The notes beneath the pieces were generated by a model. The model ran no database searches. It worked only from the letters and a program-made list of their open reading frames with translations, and was not told where the DNA came from. A stretch of 14,475 nt of DNA, from assembly GCA_030045755.1 (NCBI GenBank), contig JASIEW010000116.1, positions 1 to 14,475 on the forward strand, given 5' to 3'. A program made the position numbers and the translations under genes. The DNA comes from Nitrososphaerales archaeon. GTDB lineage: Archaea > Thermoproteota > Nitrososphaeria > Nitrososphaerales > UBA183. The stretch's first letter is position 1; every line of letters begins with the position of its first letter. Shown here piece by piece: positions 5,483 through 12,799 of the stretch.

Positions 5483-7517
5483 CTCCCTTCGAGGGGCATG
5501 CCGGGTTGATACAAAGCTCCCAAGGGCGCCGACCTCTGACAAGATGGACAACAGGCCACGAACAGCGTTCGCACGCTTTGGCCGTTCGCCTGATCGCTCC
5601 CCTCTGAGGAAGAGGCGCCGACGCTCTGCAGCCTGCCCCATATCTCGAGCACCCAACGAACCGCTTGCCCGTCCTTCTCGACCTGATAATCCTGAGCTGG
5701 CCGACCTTGCAGACGGGGCATCCTCCGAGGACTTCAGATGGCCGAGCTGCTGGACGGCCTATGTGACTTGCAAAGCCTTGGGTTTCGTCGTCTTCCTCCA
5801 ACGCAATCAACTGTTCAGTTATGGACTTCAGCATGTCTCTGACGACCTGAGTCCCCATCTCCTTCCCCGATTCGATGTCCTCCAGTCTACGTTCGATTTC
5901 ATGGGTCAGTCTTGGGCTCGTCAGCGCGGGCGCGTGCTTCTTCATCATCTCGGCCACGAAAAGCCCGAAGTCGGTGGCCTCCATGTTGCGACCCAGAACA
6001 TACCCTCTTTGTGCCAAGGTCGCAATGATTCCCGCTCTCGTAGATTTGGTGCCTATCCCTTCCCGTTCCATCTTCTCCAGCAGGCTGCCCTCGTTGTACC
6101 GCGTAGGGGGCCGATGAAACCTCTCGGTCGCTTCCACACGGATCACTTTGAGCTTGTCTCCCCGCGAAAGAGCGGGCAGGACCGCGCTTTCTCGTCCTTC
6201 ACGTCCACGATAAAACCGCATCCACCCTAGACCTTCAATCGTGCGACCGCTGTGCAGAAACACGTGCCCGTTCACCGACAGTTCCACATCGACGCTCTTT
6301 CCACGCGCTGCTGGGGCGAATGATGCGAGGAATCTCCTCACTATGAGATCATACACTCCGGTTTCGGGCGTGCTCAGGCCCTTTCTCGGTCTCCCCCCCG
6401 TAGGGTGAATAGCCGGGTGTGCCGAGTCGTCCTGCGGACCCTGTACTGGCCTCAACTCGCTTTTCAGGAGTTCAGCGACGTCTCGCGAATACCGCTTGAG
6501 CTGTCCCAAACTGCGCAGGATTGCGCCGCAATCTATCGCTCGCGGAATCCTCTGGCTTGAGGTCCTGGGGTACGAGATCAACGCGCCGAGATAGAGCTTC
6601 TCGGCAATCTGCAAGGTCTTGCTAGGCGAAAACCCTAGTGCGCTATACGCCTCTCTTTGGAGGTCACCGGTGTTGAAGGGGGGTGGAGGAGGAATCAGCG
6701 TGGCAGAATCTGAGACCAGCGAGACCTCCGCCTCTTGGCCCAGGCACTCCGCCCGCACCCTCAGCGCATCGGCTTTCACCTCGACCTGGTCTTGCTCGTA
6801 CTCGGCCCTGAACCTCTTCCCTTCTCCCTCGAACTCTCCTGTCACTTTCCAATACGGGACTGGGACGAACTCGCGAATCTCCCGTTCCCTCTCCGCTAGG
6901 AAGCCGAGCGTGGGGCCCTGTACCCTCCCCACGCTGACGTTCCAGTAGCTTTGTGTCCCACCACTGACTGACCGGGAAAGCGCCCTCGACGCGTTGATGC
7001 CCCACACGAAGTCGATCATGTGCCTCGCCCTACCCGCACTCGCAAGGCCGGATCCCGGCTCGACTCTCGCGTCGCGGAACGCTCCGACGAGGTCGTCCTT
7101 GGTCAGCGTCGAGAACCTCGCCCTGCGGACGTCGCTCTCACGTCCGGGACACGCATACCTGAAGACGTTTGATCCGATGGTCTCCCCTTCGACGTCCAGG
7201 TCACACGCGTTCACGAATCTGGTCGCGTTGTCAGCTAGTTTCTTGATCGCGGCGATTCTTCGAGCCGACGGCCCGTTCTTCTTATCGACCGAGCTAGTGG
7301 GATACCACTCGACGTCAAAGACCGGGTACACAGACCTCTCCGCGAAAGGGTCGGACAACGAATAGGCGTGACCCTGAACGCTCGAGATGAGATACCTCTC
7401 GTCATCCCTCATGAACGAGAATACGGGCACACCCTCTACATCCAGCACGTCGGCCCTTCCGTCTGACAGCGCTTCACAGATTTTCCTCGCAGCGTCTGGT
7501 TTCTCGCAGACTACGAG
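5463..7517 (-). CDS. topA: Type IA DNA topoisomerase (topA-like), start codon unresolved
   Basis: Relaxes negative supercoils by cutting one strand through a 5'-phosphotyrosine. The TOPRIM domain begins with LVVCEKPDAARKICEAL, whose glutamate (codon 7505-7503) is the catalytic E of CEKP, and continues to CDLDVEGE, the DxDxE metal site (codons near 7202-7188). The active tyrosine lies in LISYPRTSSQRIP (codon 6572-6570). Two C-terminal zinc ribbons follow: CPVC...GCSRYGAGC and CERC...CINPAC. Length from here is 684 residues, normal for the family; there is no helicase domain, so it is not reverse gyrase. The first recognised in-frame start, GTG 7448, would drop the CEKP glutamate. The frame stays open upstream to a TAG but contains no ATG, GTG or TTG, so the end given is the first codon of clear homology. 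See the 5' region entry for the frameshift possibility. Confidence 0.88.
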   Translation of the reverse strand, partial: LVVCEKPDAARKICEALSDGRADVLDVEGVPVFSFMRDDERYLISSVQGHAYSLSDPFAERSVYPVFDVEWYPTSSVDKKNGPSARRIAAIKKLADNATRFVNACDLDVEGETIGSNVFRYACPGRESDVRRARFSTLTKDDLVGAFRDARVEPGSGLASAGRARHMIDFVWGINASRALSRSVSGGTQSYWNVSVGRVQGPTLGFLAEREREIREFVPVPYWKVTGEFEGEGKRFRAEYEQDQVEVKADALRVRAECLGQEAEVSLVSDSATLIPPPPPFNTGDLQREAYSALGFSPSKTLQIAEKLYLGALISYPRTSSQRIPRAIDCGAILRSLGQLKRYSRDVAELLKSELRPVQGPQDDSAHPAIHPTGGRPRKGLSTPETGVYDLIVRRFLASFAPAARGKSVDVELSVNGHVFLHSGRTIEGLGWMRFYRGREGRESAVLPALSRGDKLKVIRVEATERFHRPPTRYNEGSLLEKMEREGIGTKSTRAGIIATLAQRGYVLGRNMEATDFGLFVAEMMKKHAPALTSPRLTHEIERRLEDIESGKEMGTQVVRDMLKSITEQLIALEEDDETQGFASHIGRPAARPSEVLGGCPVCKVGQLRIIRSRRTGKRFVGCSRYGAGCRASAPLPQRGAIRRTAKACERCSWPVVHLVRGRRPWELCINPACPSKGGGATEV

Positions 7518-7561
7518 CGTGTAATCCCCCGTGTCAAACTGGGCCGTAGTATCATGCCTCC
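7518..7561 (-). other. 5' region of topA: Shine-Dalgarno, ATG and G-run in the wrong frame
   Basis: Reading the minus strand, GGAGG (7561-7557) is followed one base later by ATG (7555-7553), then an in-frame TTG (7537-7535) and five G (7530-7526). That frame closes at a TAG soon after. One additional G in the run would fuse ATG or TTG to the topoisomerase frame, giving TRGDYTLVVCEKP. Explanations: a homopolymer sequencing or assembly error, a real frameshift mutation, programmed frameshifting, or a non-standard start such as ACG. I favour a missing base. Confidence 0.5.
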
Positions 7562-7562
7562 G

Positions 7563-7575
7563 GCGAAGGATTCGC
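7563..7575 (-). repeat. Intercistronic inverted repeat GCGAA-tcc-TTCGC
   Basis: Perfect 5-bp arms and a 3-base loop, just upstream of the GGAGG of the topoisomerase gene and 10 bases after the stop of the 58-residue zinc ribbon gene. One of four similar repeats in same-strand gaps. Confidence 0.45.
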
Positions 7576-7585
7576 TCTTTCTAGG

Positions 7586-7762
7586 TTAGGCGAATGACCC
7601 ATCTATCTTACGTACTTCGACCACGTACTTGGACACCGTGAGTCTTGCGCCGCACTTGCGGCACTTGTAATCCATCGACTTGAGCAGGTCTGCAGGCGAC
7701 CTGAGGTCGAAGCCTGAATAGAGAGACGTCCCACACGCCATGCAAGCGATTTCATAAGTCAA
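7586..7762 (-). CDS. 58-residue zinc-ribbon protein upstream of topA
   Basis: A short gene found by translating the gap between topA and gcvT. It starts with TTG at 7762, with GGTGA about 9 bases upstream, and ends with TAA at 7588-7586. The protein has an N-terminal CMACGTSLYSGFDL knuckle and a second knuckle YKCRKCGARLTVSKYVVEVR, giving CxxC-x24-CxxC, the spacing of a single zinc ribbon. No signal or membrane segment. The ribbon has the form of small archaeal transcription- or RNA-associated zinc-ribbon proteins, but I cannot name a family. It is the first gene of the minus-strand topoisomerase operon and shares its promoter gap with gcvT. The four cysteines, ribosome site and good spacing make a real gene likely. 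Confidence 0.7.
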   Translation of the reverse strand: MTYEIACMACGTSLYSGFDLRSPADLLKSMDYKCRKCGARLTVSKYVVEVRKIDGSFA

Positions 7763-7785
7763 CGCCGGAGCTCACCCTAGGCACG

Positions 7786-7792
7786 CTTAAAG
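7786..7792. promoter_or_regulatory. Near-symmetric TATA-like element shared by divergent genes
   Basis: CTTAAAG reads as CTTTAAG on the other strand. Its centre (7789) is 31 bases before the gcvT ATG and 27 before the zinc-ribbon TTG, both suitable for archaeal TATA placement. The 57-base gap has no second obvious candidate, so one element may serve both directions. Confidence 0.4.
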
Positions 7793-7805
7793 GCCTATGC
7801 AGGCC
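7792..7805 (+). repeat. Inverted repeat GGCCT-atgc-AGGCC in the gcvT promoter gap
   Basis: Perfect 5-bp arms with a 4-base loop, 15-28 bases before the gcvT ATG, in the expected transcription start area. Could be an operator or leader hairpin; no evidence beyond the symmetry. Confidence 0.3.
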
Positions 7806-7819
7806 CCGCACCTCACCGA

Positions 7820-8935
7820 ATGCTTCGGACTACTCTGATCCACGACTACCATGCACGCCACGCCAAGATGACCGAGTTCGCCGGATACGACATGCCTCTG
7901 TGGTACACGACGATAAAGGACGAGCACCTCGCAGTGCGAAACAGTTCGGGAGTCTTCGACGTGTCCCACATGGGCCGGTTCGAGATCTCGGGAGAAGGAA
8001 GCACAAGATTCTTGGAAGGCCTGTTGCCTACACAGGTGGAGCGGCAAAGCACGGGCAGAGCGTTCTACAGTCTCCTGCTCAACGAAAGGGCTGGGATAGT
8101 CGACGACCTGATAGTGACGAGGCTGGGGCAGTCGAGGTACATGATCATAGTGAACGCCGCCAACGCAGGCACAGACATGCGGCACCTGTTGAGGCACGCG
8201 CCCTCATCCGGGGTCCAAATCGACGATCTGACGGCCTCATCTGTGATGATCGCTGTCCAGGGCCCCGAGTCGGCGCGGTCGCTTCAACCTCTGACAGGCT
8301 TGGACCTGAAGCAACTCAAGAGGTTTCGCTGCGCCGAGACTGACCTACTGGGACAGGCGTCAATAGTCTCTAGAAGAGGATACACAGGCGAAGACGGATA
8401 CGAGGTGATTGTCAGCGTGCCGACGAAGGACCCGACTCAGCCGCTGAAGATATGGGAGACGCTGGCAACCACGTCAACACCGTGCGGCCTAGGAGCAAGG
8501 GATTCGCTCAGGCTTGAGGCCGGACTCCCCCTATACGGTTCTGACATCGACCAAGGCACGAATCCCTTCGAAGCAGACCTGTCATGGGTGATAACTCCAA
8601 ACAAGGCCGGATACGTCGGGTCTGAGAAAATCTCAGAGCTCGCGGGCTCACCCCCGACAACAGTCAGAAAGGGGTTGCTGCTGGACCACGGCATACCGCG
8701 CCACGGCTTCGAGATCCATGACCAGTCGGGGCCTGCTGGACTTGTAACGAGCGGCACGTTCTCTCCGATCCTGCAGAAGGGAATCGCACTCTGCAAGATA
8801 CAGCGCCGCGCCTCGGAGCCAGGCTCGCAAGTCGAGGTCCAGGTCAGAGACGAGAGCCAGCCTGCACAGGTCGTCAAGCCGCCATTCTACGACGAGCGGG
8901 TCTACGGGTGGAAACGACTCAGCAAGGGTAATTAG
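7820..8935 (+). CDS. gcvT: Aminomethyltransferase, glycine cleavage T protein
   Basis: Takes the aminomethyl group from lipoyl-H protein, releases ammonia and passes the one-carbon unit to tetrahydrofolate or an archaeal pterin carrier. The 371-residue length is normal. Family marks: FAGYDMPLWY (20-29), HLAVRNSSGVFDVSHMG (36-52), the AGIVDDLIVTR segment with the D95/D96 pair at the catalytic aspartate position, RGYTGEDGYE (186-195), LGARDSLRLEAGLPLYG (224-240) and a C-terminal GCV_T_C barrel with GLVTSGTFSPIL. Starts at ATG 7820, one of only two ATG starts in the window. gcvH follows after 23 bases. The P protein and lipoamide dehydrogenase are not in the window, so they must lie elsewhere or the pair has another one-carbon or lipoyl role. 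The divergent promoter is shared with the zinc-ribbon/topoisomerase operon. Confidence 0.95.
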   Translation: MLRTTLIHDYHARHAKMTEFAGYDMPLWYTTIKDEHLAVRNSSGVFDVSHMGRFEISGEGSTRFLEGLLPTQVERQSTGRAFYSLLLNERAGIVDDLIVTRLGQSRYMIIVNAANAGTDMRHLLRHAPSSGVQIDDLTASSVMIAVQGPESARSLQPLTGLDLKQLKRFRCAETDLLGQASIVSRRGYTGEDGYEVIVSVPTKDPTQPLKIWETLATTSTPCGLGARDSLRLEAGLPLYGSDIDQGTNPFEADLSWVITPNKAGYVGSEKISELAGSPPTTVRKGLLLDHGIPRHGFEIHDQSGPAGLVTSGTFSPILQKGIALCKIQRRASEPGSQVEVQVRDESQPAQVVKPPFYDERVYGWKRLSKGN

Positions 8936-8949
8936 TCCGCCTCGCGGAC
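8935..8949 (+). repeat. Intercistronic hairpin GTCCGC-ctc-GCGGAC
   Basis: Perfect 6-bp GC-rich arms and a 3-base loop, beginning on the last base of the gcvT stop codon and ending 9 bases before the gcvH GTG. No T-run follows, so an intrinsic terminator is unlikely; it could protect mRNA ends or tune gcvH translation. Confidence 0.55.
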
Positions 8950-8958
8950 GCCAGACGA

Positions 8959-9369
8959 GTGAACCTCCAAGGATTCAGCATCCCTGACGACCTCTCCTAC
9001 ACCAAGGAGCACGAATGGGCGAGACAACAGGGATCCACGGTGAAGGTCGGGATAACCGACTACGCCGCAAAGACGCTCAACGACGTGGTCTACGTCACCT
9101 TGCCGAAGCCCAAGGACAATGTGACTCAGTTCAAGTCGATGGGCACAGTGGAGTCAATCAAAGCGGTGTCTGAGCTCTATTCCCCAATATCGGGGACAGT
9201 GGTGAAGGTGAACGAAAGTCTCGAGTCACATCCCGAACTGGTCAACAAGTCTCCGTACTCCGAGGGCTGGATCGTGGAAGTGAGAACCTCGGACTATGAG
9301 TCAGAGAAGAGGGCTCTACTTGACGCCAGGGCCTACGCTGCCCATCTGCAAGCCATCCTCAGCGGTTAA
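8959..9369 (+). CDS. gcvH: Glycine cleavage H protein (lipoyl carrier)
   Basis: A 136-residue lipoyl-carrier protein that shuttles the methylamine intermediate between the P, T and L proteins and may pass lipoyl groups to other complexes. The N-terminal PDDLSYTKEHEWAR matches the YTKEHEW signature; GITDYAAKTLNDVVYVTLP is the first half of the barrel. The lipoylation hairpin GTVESIKAVSELYSPISG places the modified lysine at K68. NKSPYSEGWIVEV is the usual closing segment. GTG 8959 is chosen because it puts the standard number of residues before YTKEHEW. Directly after gcvT with a GC-rich hairpin between them, so co-transcription is expected. All key residues are present. Confidence 0.95.
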   Translation: MNLQGFSIPDDLSYTKEHEWARQQGSTVKVGITDYAAKTLNDVVYVTLPKPKDNVTQFKSMGTVESIKAVSELYSPISGTVVKVNESLESHPELVNKSPYSEGWIVEVRTSDYESEKRALLDARAYAAHLQAILSG

Positions 9370-9377
9370 CAGTCACC

Positions 9378-9385
9378 CTTAAAAC
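9378..9385 (+). promoter_or_regulatory. TATA-like element before aglB
   Basis: CTTAAAAC resembles the other TTAAA elements but is centred only about 17 bases before the GTG at 9399, short for a leaderless transcript. It would fit only if the true start lies further in. Nearby, ACGGA (9384-9388) and TCCGT (9396-9400) form a 5-bp inverted repeat that reaches into the GTG. Confidence 0.2.
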
Positions 9386-9398
9386 GGACGCTCCTTCC

Positions 9399-11816
9399 GT
9401 GAGGAAAGATTTGGCGCTGTCCGACGCTCTGCGCTCGATATTCAGGAGACCGACGGTCTCTCGCAGGGCCGTAATGACATCGATGGTGCTGTCCATCGTC
9501 TTCACGATAGCCGTCACGATCAGGGCCTACGCTGCAAAGTACGGGTTCTACCTCGGTGAGTTCGATCCATACTACGACTATTACGCTGCACTACACATCG
9601 TGACGCTGGTGCAGCAGCACGGCCTGTGGTATGCGCTGTTCAACAACAACACGGCTACGTGCACCGCCCAGGTCCTCTCTCCAACGTGTCACGCTCAGAC
9701 CGGCTACTTCTACTGGCACGACGTGCAGACTTGGTATCCATACGGAAGGAACGTGGCGGCGACATCTCAGGACGGACTGCAGATCGGCGGTGCTTTCCTC
9801 TACCTTCTCGTTCACAACGTCTTCGGCGTTCAAATAACGCTGTATGACCTGCTGGTACTCCTACCTGTCTTCTTCGGTTCGATTACCTGCGTCCTGTTCT
9901 ATTTCTTGGTAAGGAAGATCGCAGGTGACGTCGCTGGGCTCTTCGCGGCCCTGGTCTTCGCCGTGTCCCCCCCTCTGATTGAGAGAGGCAACCTCGGATG
10001 GTTCAAGTCGGAGCCCATGGCGATAATGCTCTTCGTCGCCGCGAGCTATCTCATGCTGACCGTCTTTGACAAAGAGCGGTCATTCCGTAGCAGGTTCCTT
10101 CGGGCCCTCGCAGCAGGACTGCTGTCGGGCTACGCGAACCTCGCTTGGGGCGGTGGCGACTACTTCAGTGCGGCCTTCGGCCTGATGTTCATCGTGATAC
10201 CATTCCTGAGCCTCGAAGTGGGCGACTTCACGCCTGCGATGGTCTCGTTCACTGCAGGAGATCTCTTCCTCAGCGCCATTTTCCCGAGACCCGGAGTGCA
10301 CATAATCACGGACCCGGTAGGGCTGGCGCTCATCGGCGGCACCGTTTTCGCCCTCCTAGCCCAATGGGCGAAGACCTGGGCCAAACCGACCGAGTACAGG
10401 GGCGTCCTGTTCAAGTTCTTCTTCGCCTTCATCTTGGGCGGACTCGCTCTGATCAGCTTCGGTCTGGTCGGTGGAATCACTGAGAGGTACCTGTCAGTCA
10501 TAGCGCCATGGGTGCGTTCGAACAACCCTCTGGCGGAGTCGGTTGCCGAAGAGTCTGTCCCCGCAGGTACGGACTATTTCACGGCCTATGCCGTTCTGCT
10601 GTTTTTCGGCATGGCAGGGGCTCTGATGGCCTTCAAACGTCGCAGCATTCCCATGATATACGCGCTGGTGTTCGGGTTAACCGGAATCTACTTCTCCGCC
10701 GCTTACTCCCGTCTTCTGGTCTACTCTTCGATTTCTCTGGGAATACTCGGCGGGATAGGCTTCGCGGAGCTGGTCTTCACGCTGGCCAAGCCCAGCACTA
10801 CTCCGTTGATAAAAAAGAAGATGGCGGCCGCGACCTCTCGCAACGAGATGAAGGTCGTGTTCTCGGTGGCGATAATCGCGCTGATAGTCATCCCCGCGGG
10901 GACGTACTGGATACCCAACCCGATACAATGCACGTCGGCAGGACAGATCTTCTGCGACCAGAGCCCTGCGGACAGCGCTGTGAGCGTCGCAAACGGTGCC
11001 ACGATCTACTCCAGAGCCTCAATCTCCGACTGGACACAGACCCTGAACTGGGTGAGTCAGGACACCCCAACGAACTCCATAATCGTAGCCTGGTGGGACT
11101 ATGGATACTGGTTCGCTGTCATGGGCAATAGGACGACGGTGATAGACAATGCCACGATCAATTCCACGCAGATAGCCATGGTCGCCCGCCTGCTGATGTC
11201 GAACGTGACCACGGCCGCAGCGATGGCGAAAAGGATCGGCTACGACCCGAACTGCAACTGCACTAGGCCGGTGTACGTGGCCATATTCCTCACCGGGAGC
11301 GTCCTAACAACGTCGGTGACCGGACTGTCGAAGGACTACTACATACTGCAGGTGCCGAGCGGCGGCGGATTCGCCCCGGGAGGCGGCGACGAGAGCAAGA
11401 AACAGTGGTTCGTCCTCATAGGCGGACTCCCCGAAAGCAACTACATCTACAGTGATGGCTTCAATCTCACGCCCTACGCCCTGAACAACACGCTGTTCGC
11501 TGCGCTCTTCCCATTCAAGTTCAGCACGTTCCTGATTCCCGAGACCAGCAATGGCCAGTCTGAGTTGAGTCCTTCGTCGACCTACCAGACAGGTACGGAC
11601 GGGGCTCCACCGTTCGAAGCGTTCACTGCAGGGTACACGTTCCCAGCGAACGACACGACAGGTCCGTTCAGGCTAGCCTATGCGAGCAGCAGTCTAGGCA
11701 CGCTTTCTGACGGTGGCGCGTCGCTTTCTACCGTCCCAGGGGCCACAATGCCCGCTTGTCCCGGCAACTCTGAGCTCACATGCTTCAACGCGATACTCGT
11801 GTATCAGCTGATCTAG
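9399..11816 (+). CDS. aglB: Oligosaccharyltransferase catalytic subunit, AglB/STT3 family
   Basis: Transfers a lipid-linked glycan to asparagine in N-x-S/T sequons on the outer face of the membrane. The 805 residues comprise a multi-helix GT-C region (to about residue 505) and an extracytoplasmic domain. Visible motifs: first acidic motif GEFDPYYDYY in the first outer loop (D56), a second acidic motif AWGGGDYF near residue 250, the external-loop SVAE (381-384, the TIxE/SVSE motif) and the sequon-binding WWDYG (565-569), followed by NRTTVIDNATINST. The outer domain has about nine N-x-S/T sites and four closely spaced cysteine pairs. GTG 9399 gives a basic cytoplasmic N-terminus (RSIFRRPTVSRR) before the first helix. 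Its stop overlaps the Nop10 stop by four bases. No glycosyltransferase gene adjoins it, so glycan assembly is encoded elsewhere. Confidence 0.95.
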   Translation: MRKDLALSDALRSIFRRPTVSRRAVMTSMVLSIVFTIAVTIRAYAAKYGFYLGEFDPYYDYYAALHIVTLVQQHGLWYALFNNNTATCTAQVLSPTCHAQTGYFYWHDVQTWYPYGRNVAATSQDGLQIGGAFLYLLVHNVFGVQITLYDLLVLLPVFFGSITCVLFYFLVRKIAGDVAGLFAALVFAVSPPLIERGNLGWFKSEPMAIMLFVAASYLMLTVFDKERSFRSRFLRALAAGLLSGYANLAWGGGDYFSAAFGLMFIVIPFLSLEVGDFTPAMVSFTAGDLFLSAIFPRPGVHIITDPVGLALIGGTVFALLAQWAKTWAKPTEYRGVLFKFFFAFILGGLALISFGLVGGITERYLSVIAPWVRSNNPLAESVAEESVPAGTDYFTAYAVLLFFGMAGALMAFKRRSIPMIYALVFGLTGIYFSAAYSRLLVYSSISLGILGGIGFAELVFTLAKPSTTPLIKKKMAAATSRNEMKVVFSVAIIALIVIPAGTYWIPNPIQCTSAGQIFCDQSPADSAVSVANGATIYSRASISDWTQTLNWVSQDTPTNSIIVAWWDYGYWFAVMGNRTTVIDNATINSTQIAMVARLLMSNVTTAAAMAKRIGYDPNCNCTRPVYVAIFLTGSVLTTSVTGLSKDYYILQVPSGGGFAPGGGDESKKQWFVLIGGLPESNYIYSDGFNLTPYALNNTLFAALFPFKFSTFLIPETSNGQSELSPSSTYQTGTDGAPPFEAFTAGYTFPANDTTGPFRLAYASSSLGTLSDGGASLSTVPGATMPACPGNSELTCFNAILVYQLI

Positions 11817-11968
11817 CCGTAAGCCAAAGGACTGCGATATCTCGCGTACCTGTCGTCCGGTGAATATCTGGCTGGGTGGACTGTCACGGTGTTCTCCCCG
11901 CAGCCCGGGCACTTGTCAGAAAGGGTGTATCTACCACAGCTGACGCACTTCAGCATCAGACTCTTCAT
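11813..11968 (-). CDS. nop10: Nop10, H/ACA RNP component
   Basis: A 51-residue member of the H/ACA small RNP, which guides pseudouridylation of rRNA; Nop10 bridges Cbf5 and L7Ae. The N-terminal zinc ribbon has C8, C11, C20 and C23 (LKCVSCGRYTLSDKCPGCG), followed by the linker TVTVHPARYSPDDRYARYR that lies along Cbf5. This is the complete archaeal Nop10 signature. Starts at ATG 11968, with its ATG overlapping the TGA of aIF2-alpha (ATGA), so translation is probably coupled. Its TAG stop (11815-11813) overlaps the convergent aglB stop. It is the last gene of the L44e-S27e-aIF2alpha-Nop10 operon; the PAC2-type gene often found next in other archaea is not here. Confidence 0.95.
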   Translation of the reverse strand: MKSLMLKCVSCGRYTLSDKCPGCGENTVTVHPARYSPDDRYARYRSPLAYG

Positions 11969-12768
11969 GACGCGCCGCCATACTTCCTTGAGATTTCTCG
12001 CTTGAAGCTGAAGGTGTCGTGCTTGCCCACTCCGCCTTTGATCTTTTCGAGCGTAGCGTCAAGAGCCTTTTCGGCATGTTTGTAGTCATCGGCTGTGATT
12101 CTGATTCTGTAGCGGGGCGCTCCGGCATAGGTCACCCGGACATCCGCTCCCGAGGAGGAATTCGCGGCCGAGGTCAGTGTCTTCTTGACGCGTTCTATCC
12201 CATCGGGCGACTTGGAGGATATCTCTACGAGTGCGCCGACTTCGTATCGCGGCGGTATGATCTTCTCCGACGCCAACTCGACCACAGCGTCCGTGACACT
12301 GGTCGAGAGACCCAAGGAAGCAAGCGCTTTCTCCCCTTTCCTTGCCGTTGTCTCCAACGCCTCATAGAGAGTTCCGAATTCCTCTTCCAGCTTGTCCTTC
12401 AGAGCTTTCACCGTCTGGTCGTCGAGGTTGAGTTTCGTCTTCACCGCGTCGACTATGGTGAGGGCCCTCTCCTCTCTCTTCCACTCGATCACCTTGGCCC
12501 GTCTTTCTTCGTTCGTAACCTGTCTTAGCGAAAGGTCGATTTCCCTCCTCATCCTGTTCATCCTGATCACCTTCAGCACAAGCTTCTGAGAGACCTTGGC
12601 TACCCTGTCGATGTTCCTGACCCAGCCAGTCGAGATTTCAGAGACATGAAGGAAGCCGTTCGTGCCGTCGTACTGGTCGAGACTCACATAGATTCCATGC
12701 GAAGTGATTTCCCTGACCGTGCAGATGACGACTTCGCCTGGTTCTGGGAGCGGTCTTTCAGAGCTCAA
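11965..12768 (-). CDS. eif2a: Translation initiation factor aIF2 subunit alpha
   Basis: The alpha subunit of the heterotrimeric factor that brings initiator Met-tRNA to the archaeal small ribosomal subunit. 267 residues in the usual three parts. An N-terminal S1 domain (about 8-83) has GEVVICTVREITSHGIYVSL, the loop GFLHVSEISTGWVRNI and REIDLSLRQV. A helical middle domain follows (about 84-170), then a C-terminal alpha/beta domain that binds the gamma subunit (about 171-267). TTG 12768 is chosen because the frame upstream reaches a TAG with no alternative start, and residue spacing to the S1 domain fits. It lies 43 bases after S27e, with a perfect 15-base inverted repeat in the gap, and overlaps Nop10 by ATGA. 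The family call is secure. Confidence 0.95.
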   Translation of the reverse strand: MSSERPLPEPGEVVICTVREITSHGIYVSLDQYDGTNGFLHVSEISTGWVRNIDRVAKVSQKLVLKVIRMNRMRREIDLSLRQVTNEERRAKVIEWKREERALTIVDAVKTKLNLDDQTVKALKDKLEEEFGTLYEALETTARKGEKALASLGLSTSVTDAVVELASEKIIPPRYEVGALVEISSKSPDGIERVKKTLTSAANSSSGADVRVTYAGAPRYRIRITADDYKHAEKALDATLEKIKGGVGKHDTFSFKREISRKYGGAS

Positions 12769-12799
12769 ATTCCTGTTCGACGGACTTCCTCGACGCTAT

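Noticed and set aside
5544..6230. 228-residue plus-strand open frame opposite topA
   Set aside because: It lies fully antisense to the zinc ribbons and core of a clear topoisomerase and its translation has no family features; a GC-rich shadow frame.
5463..7517. Reverse gyrase
   Set aside because: Protein is normal topoisomerase IA length and no helicase domain is fused or adjacent.
7763..7819. Glycine riboswitch upstream of gcvT
   Set aside because: Only 57 bases lie between divergent starts, too short, and the TATA-like element suggests a leaderless gcvT transcript.
8935..8949. Intrinsic terminator between gcvT and gcvH
   Set aside because: The hairpin has no T-run, and archaeal termination usually depends on T-rich tracts; the pair is probably co-transcribed.
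12019..12528. 169-residue plus-strand frame
   Set aside because: Antisense to the complete aIF2-alpha gene.
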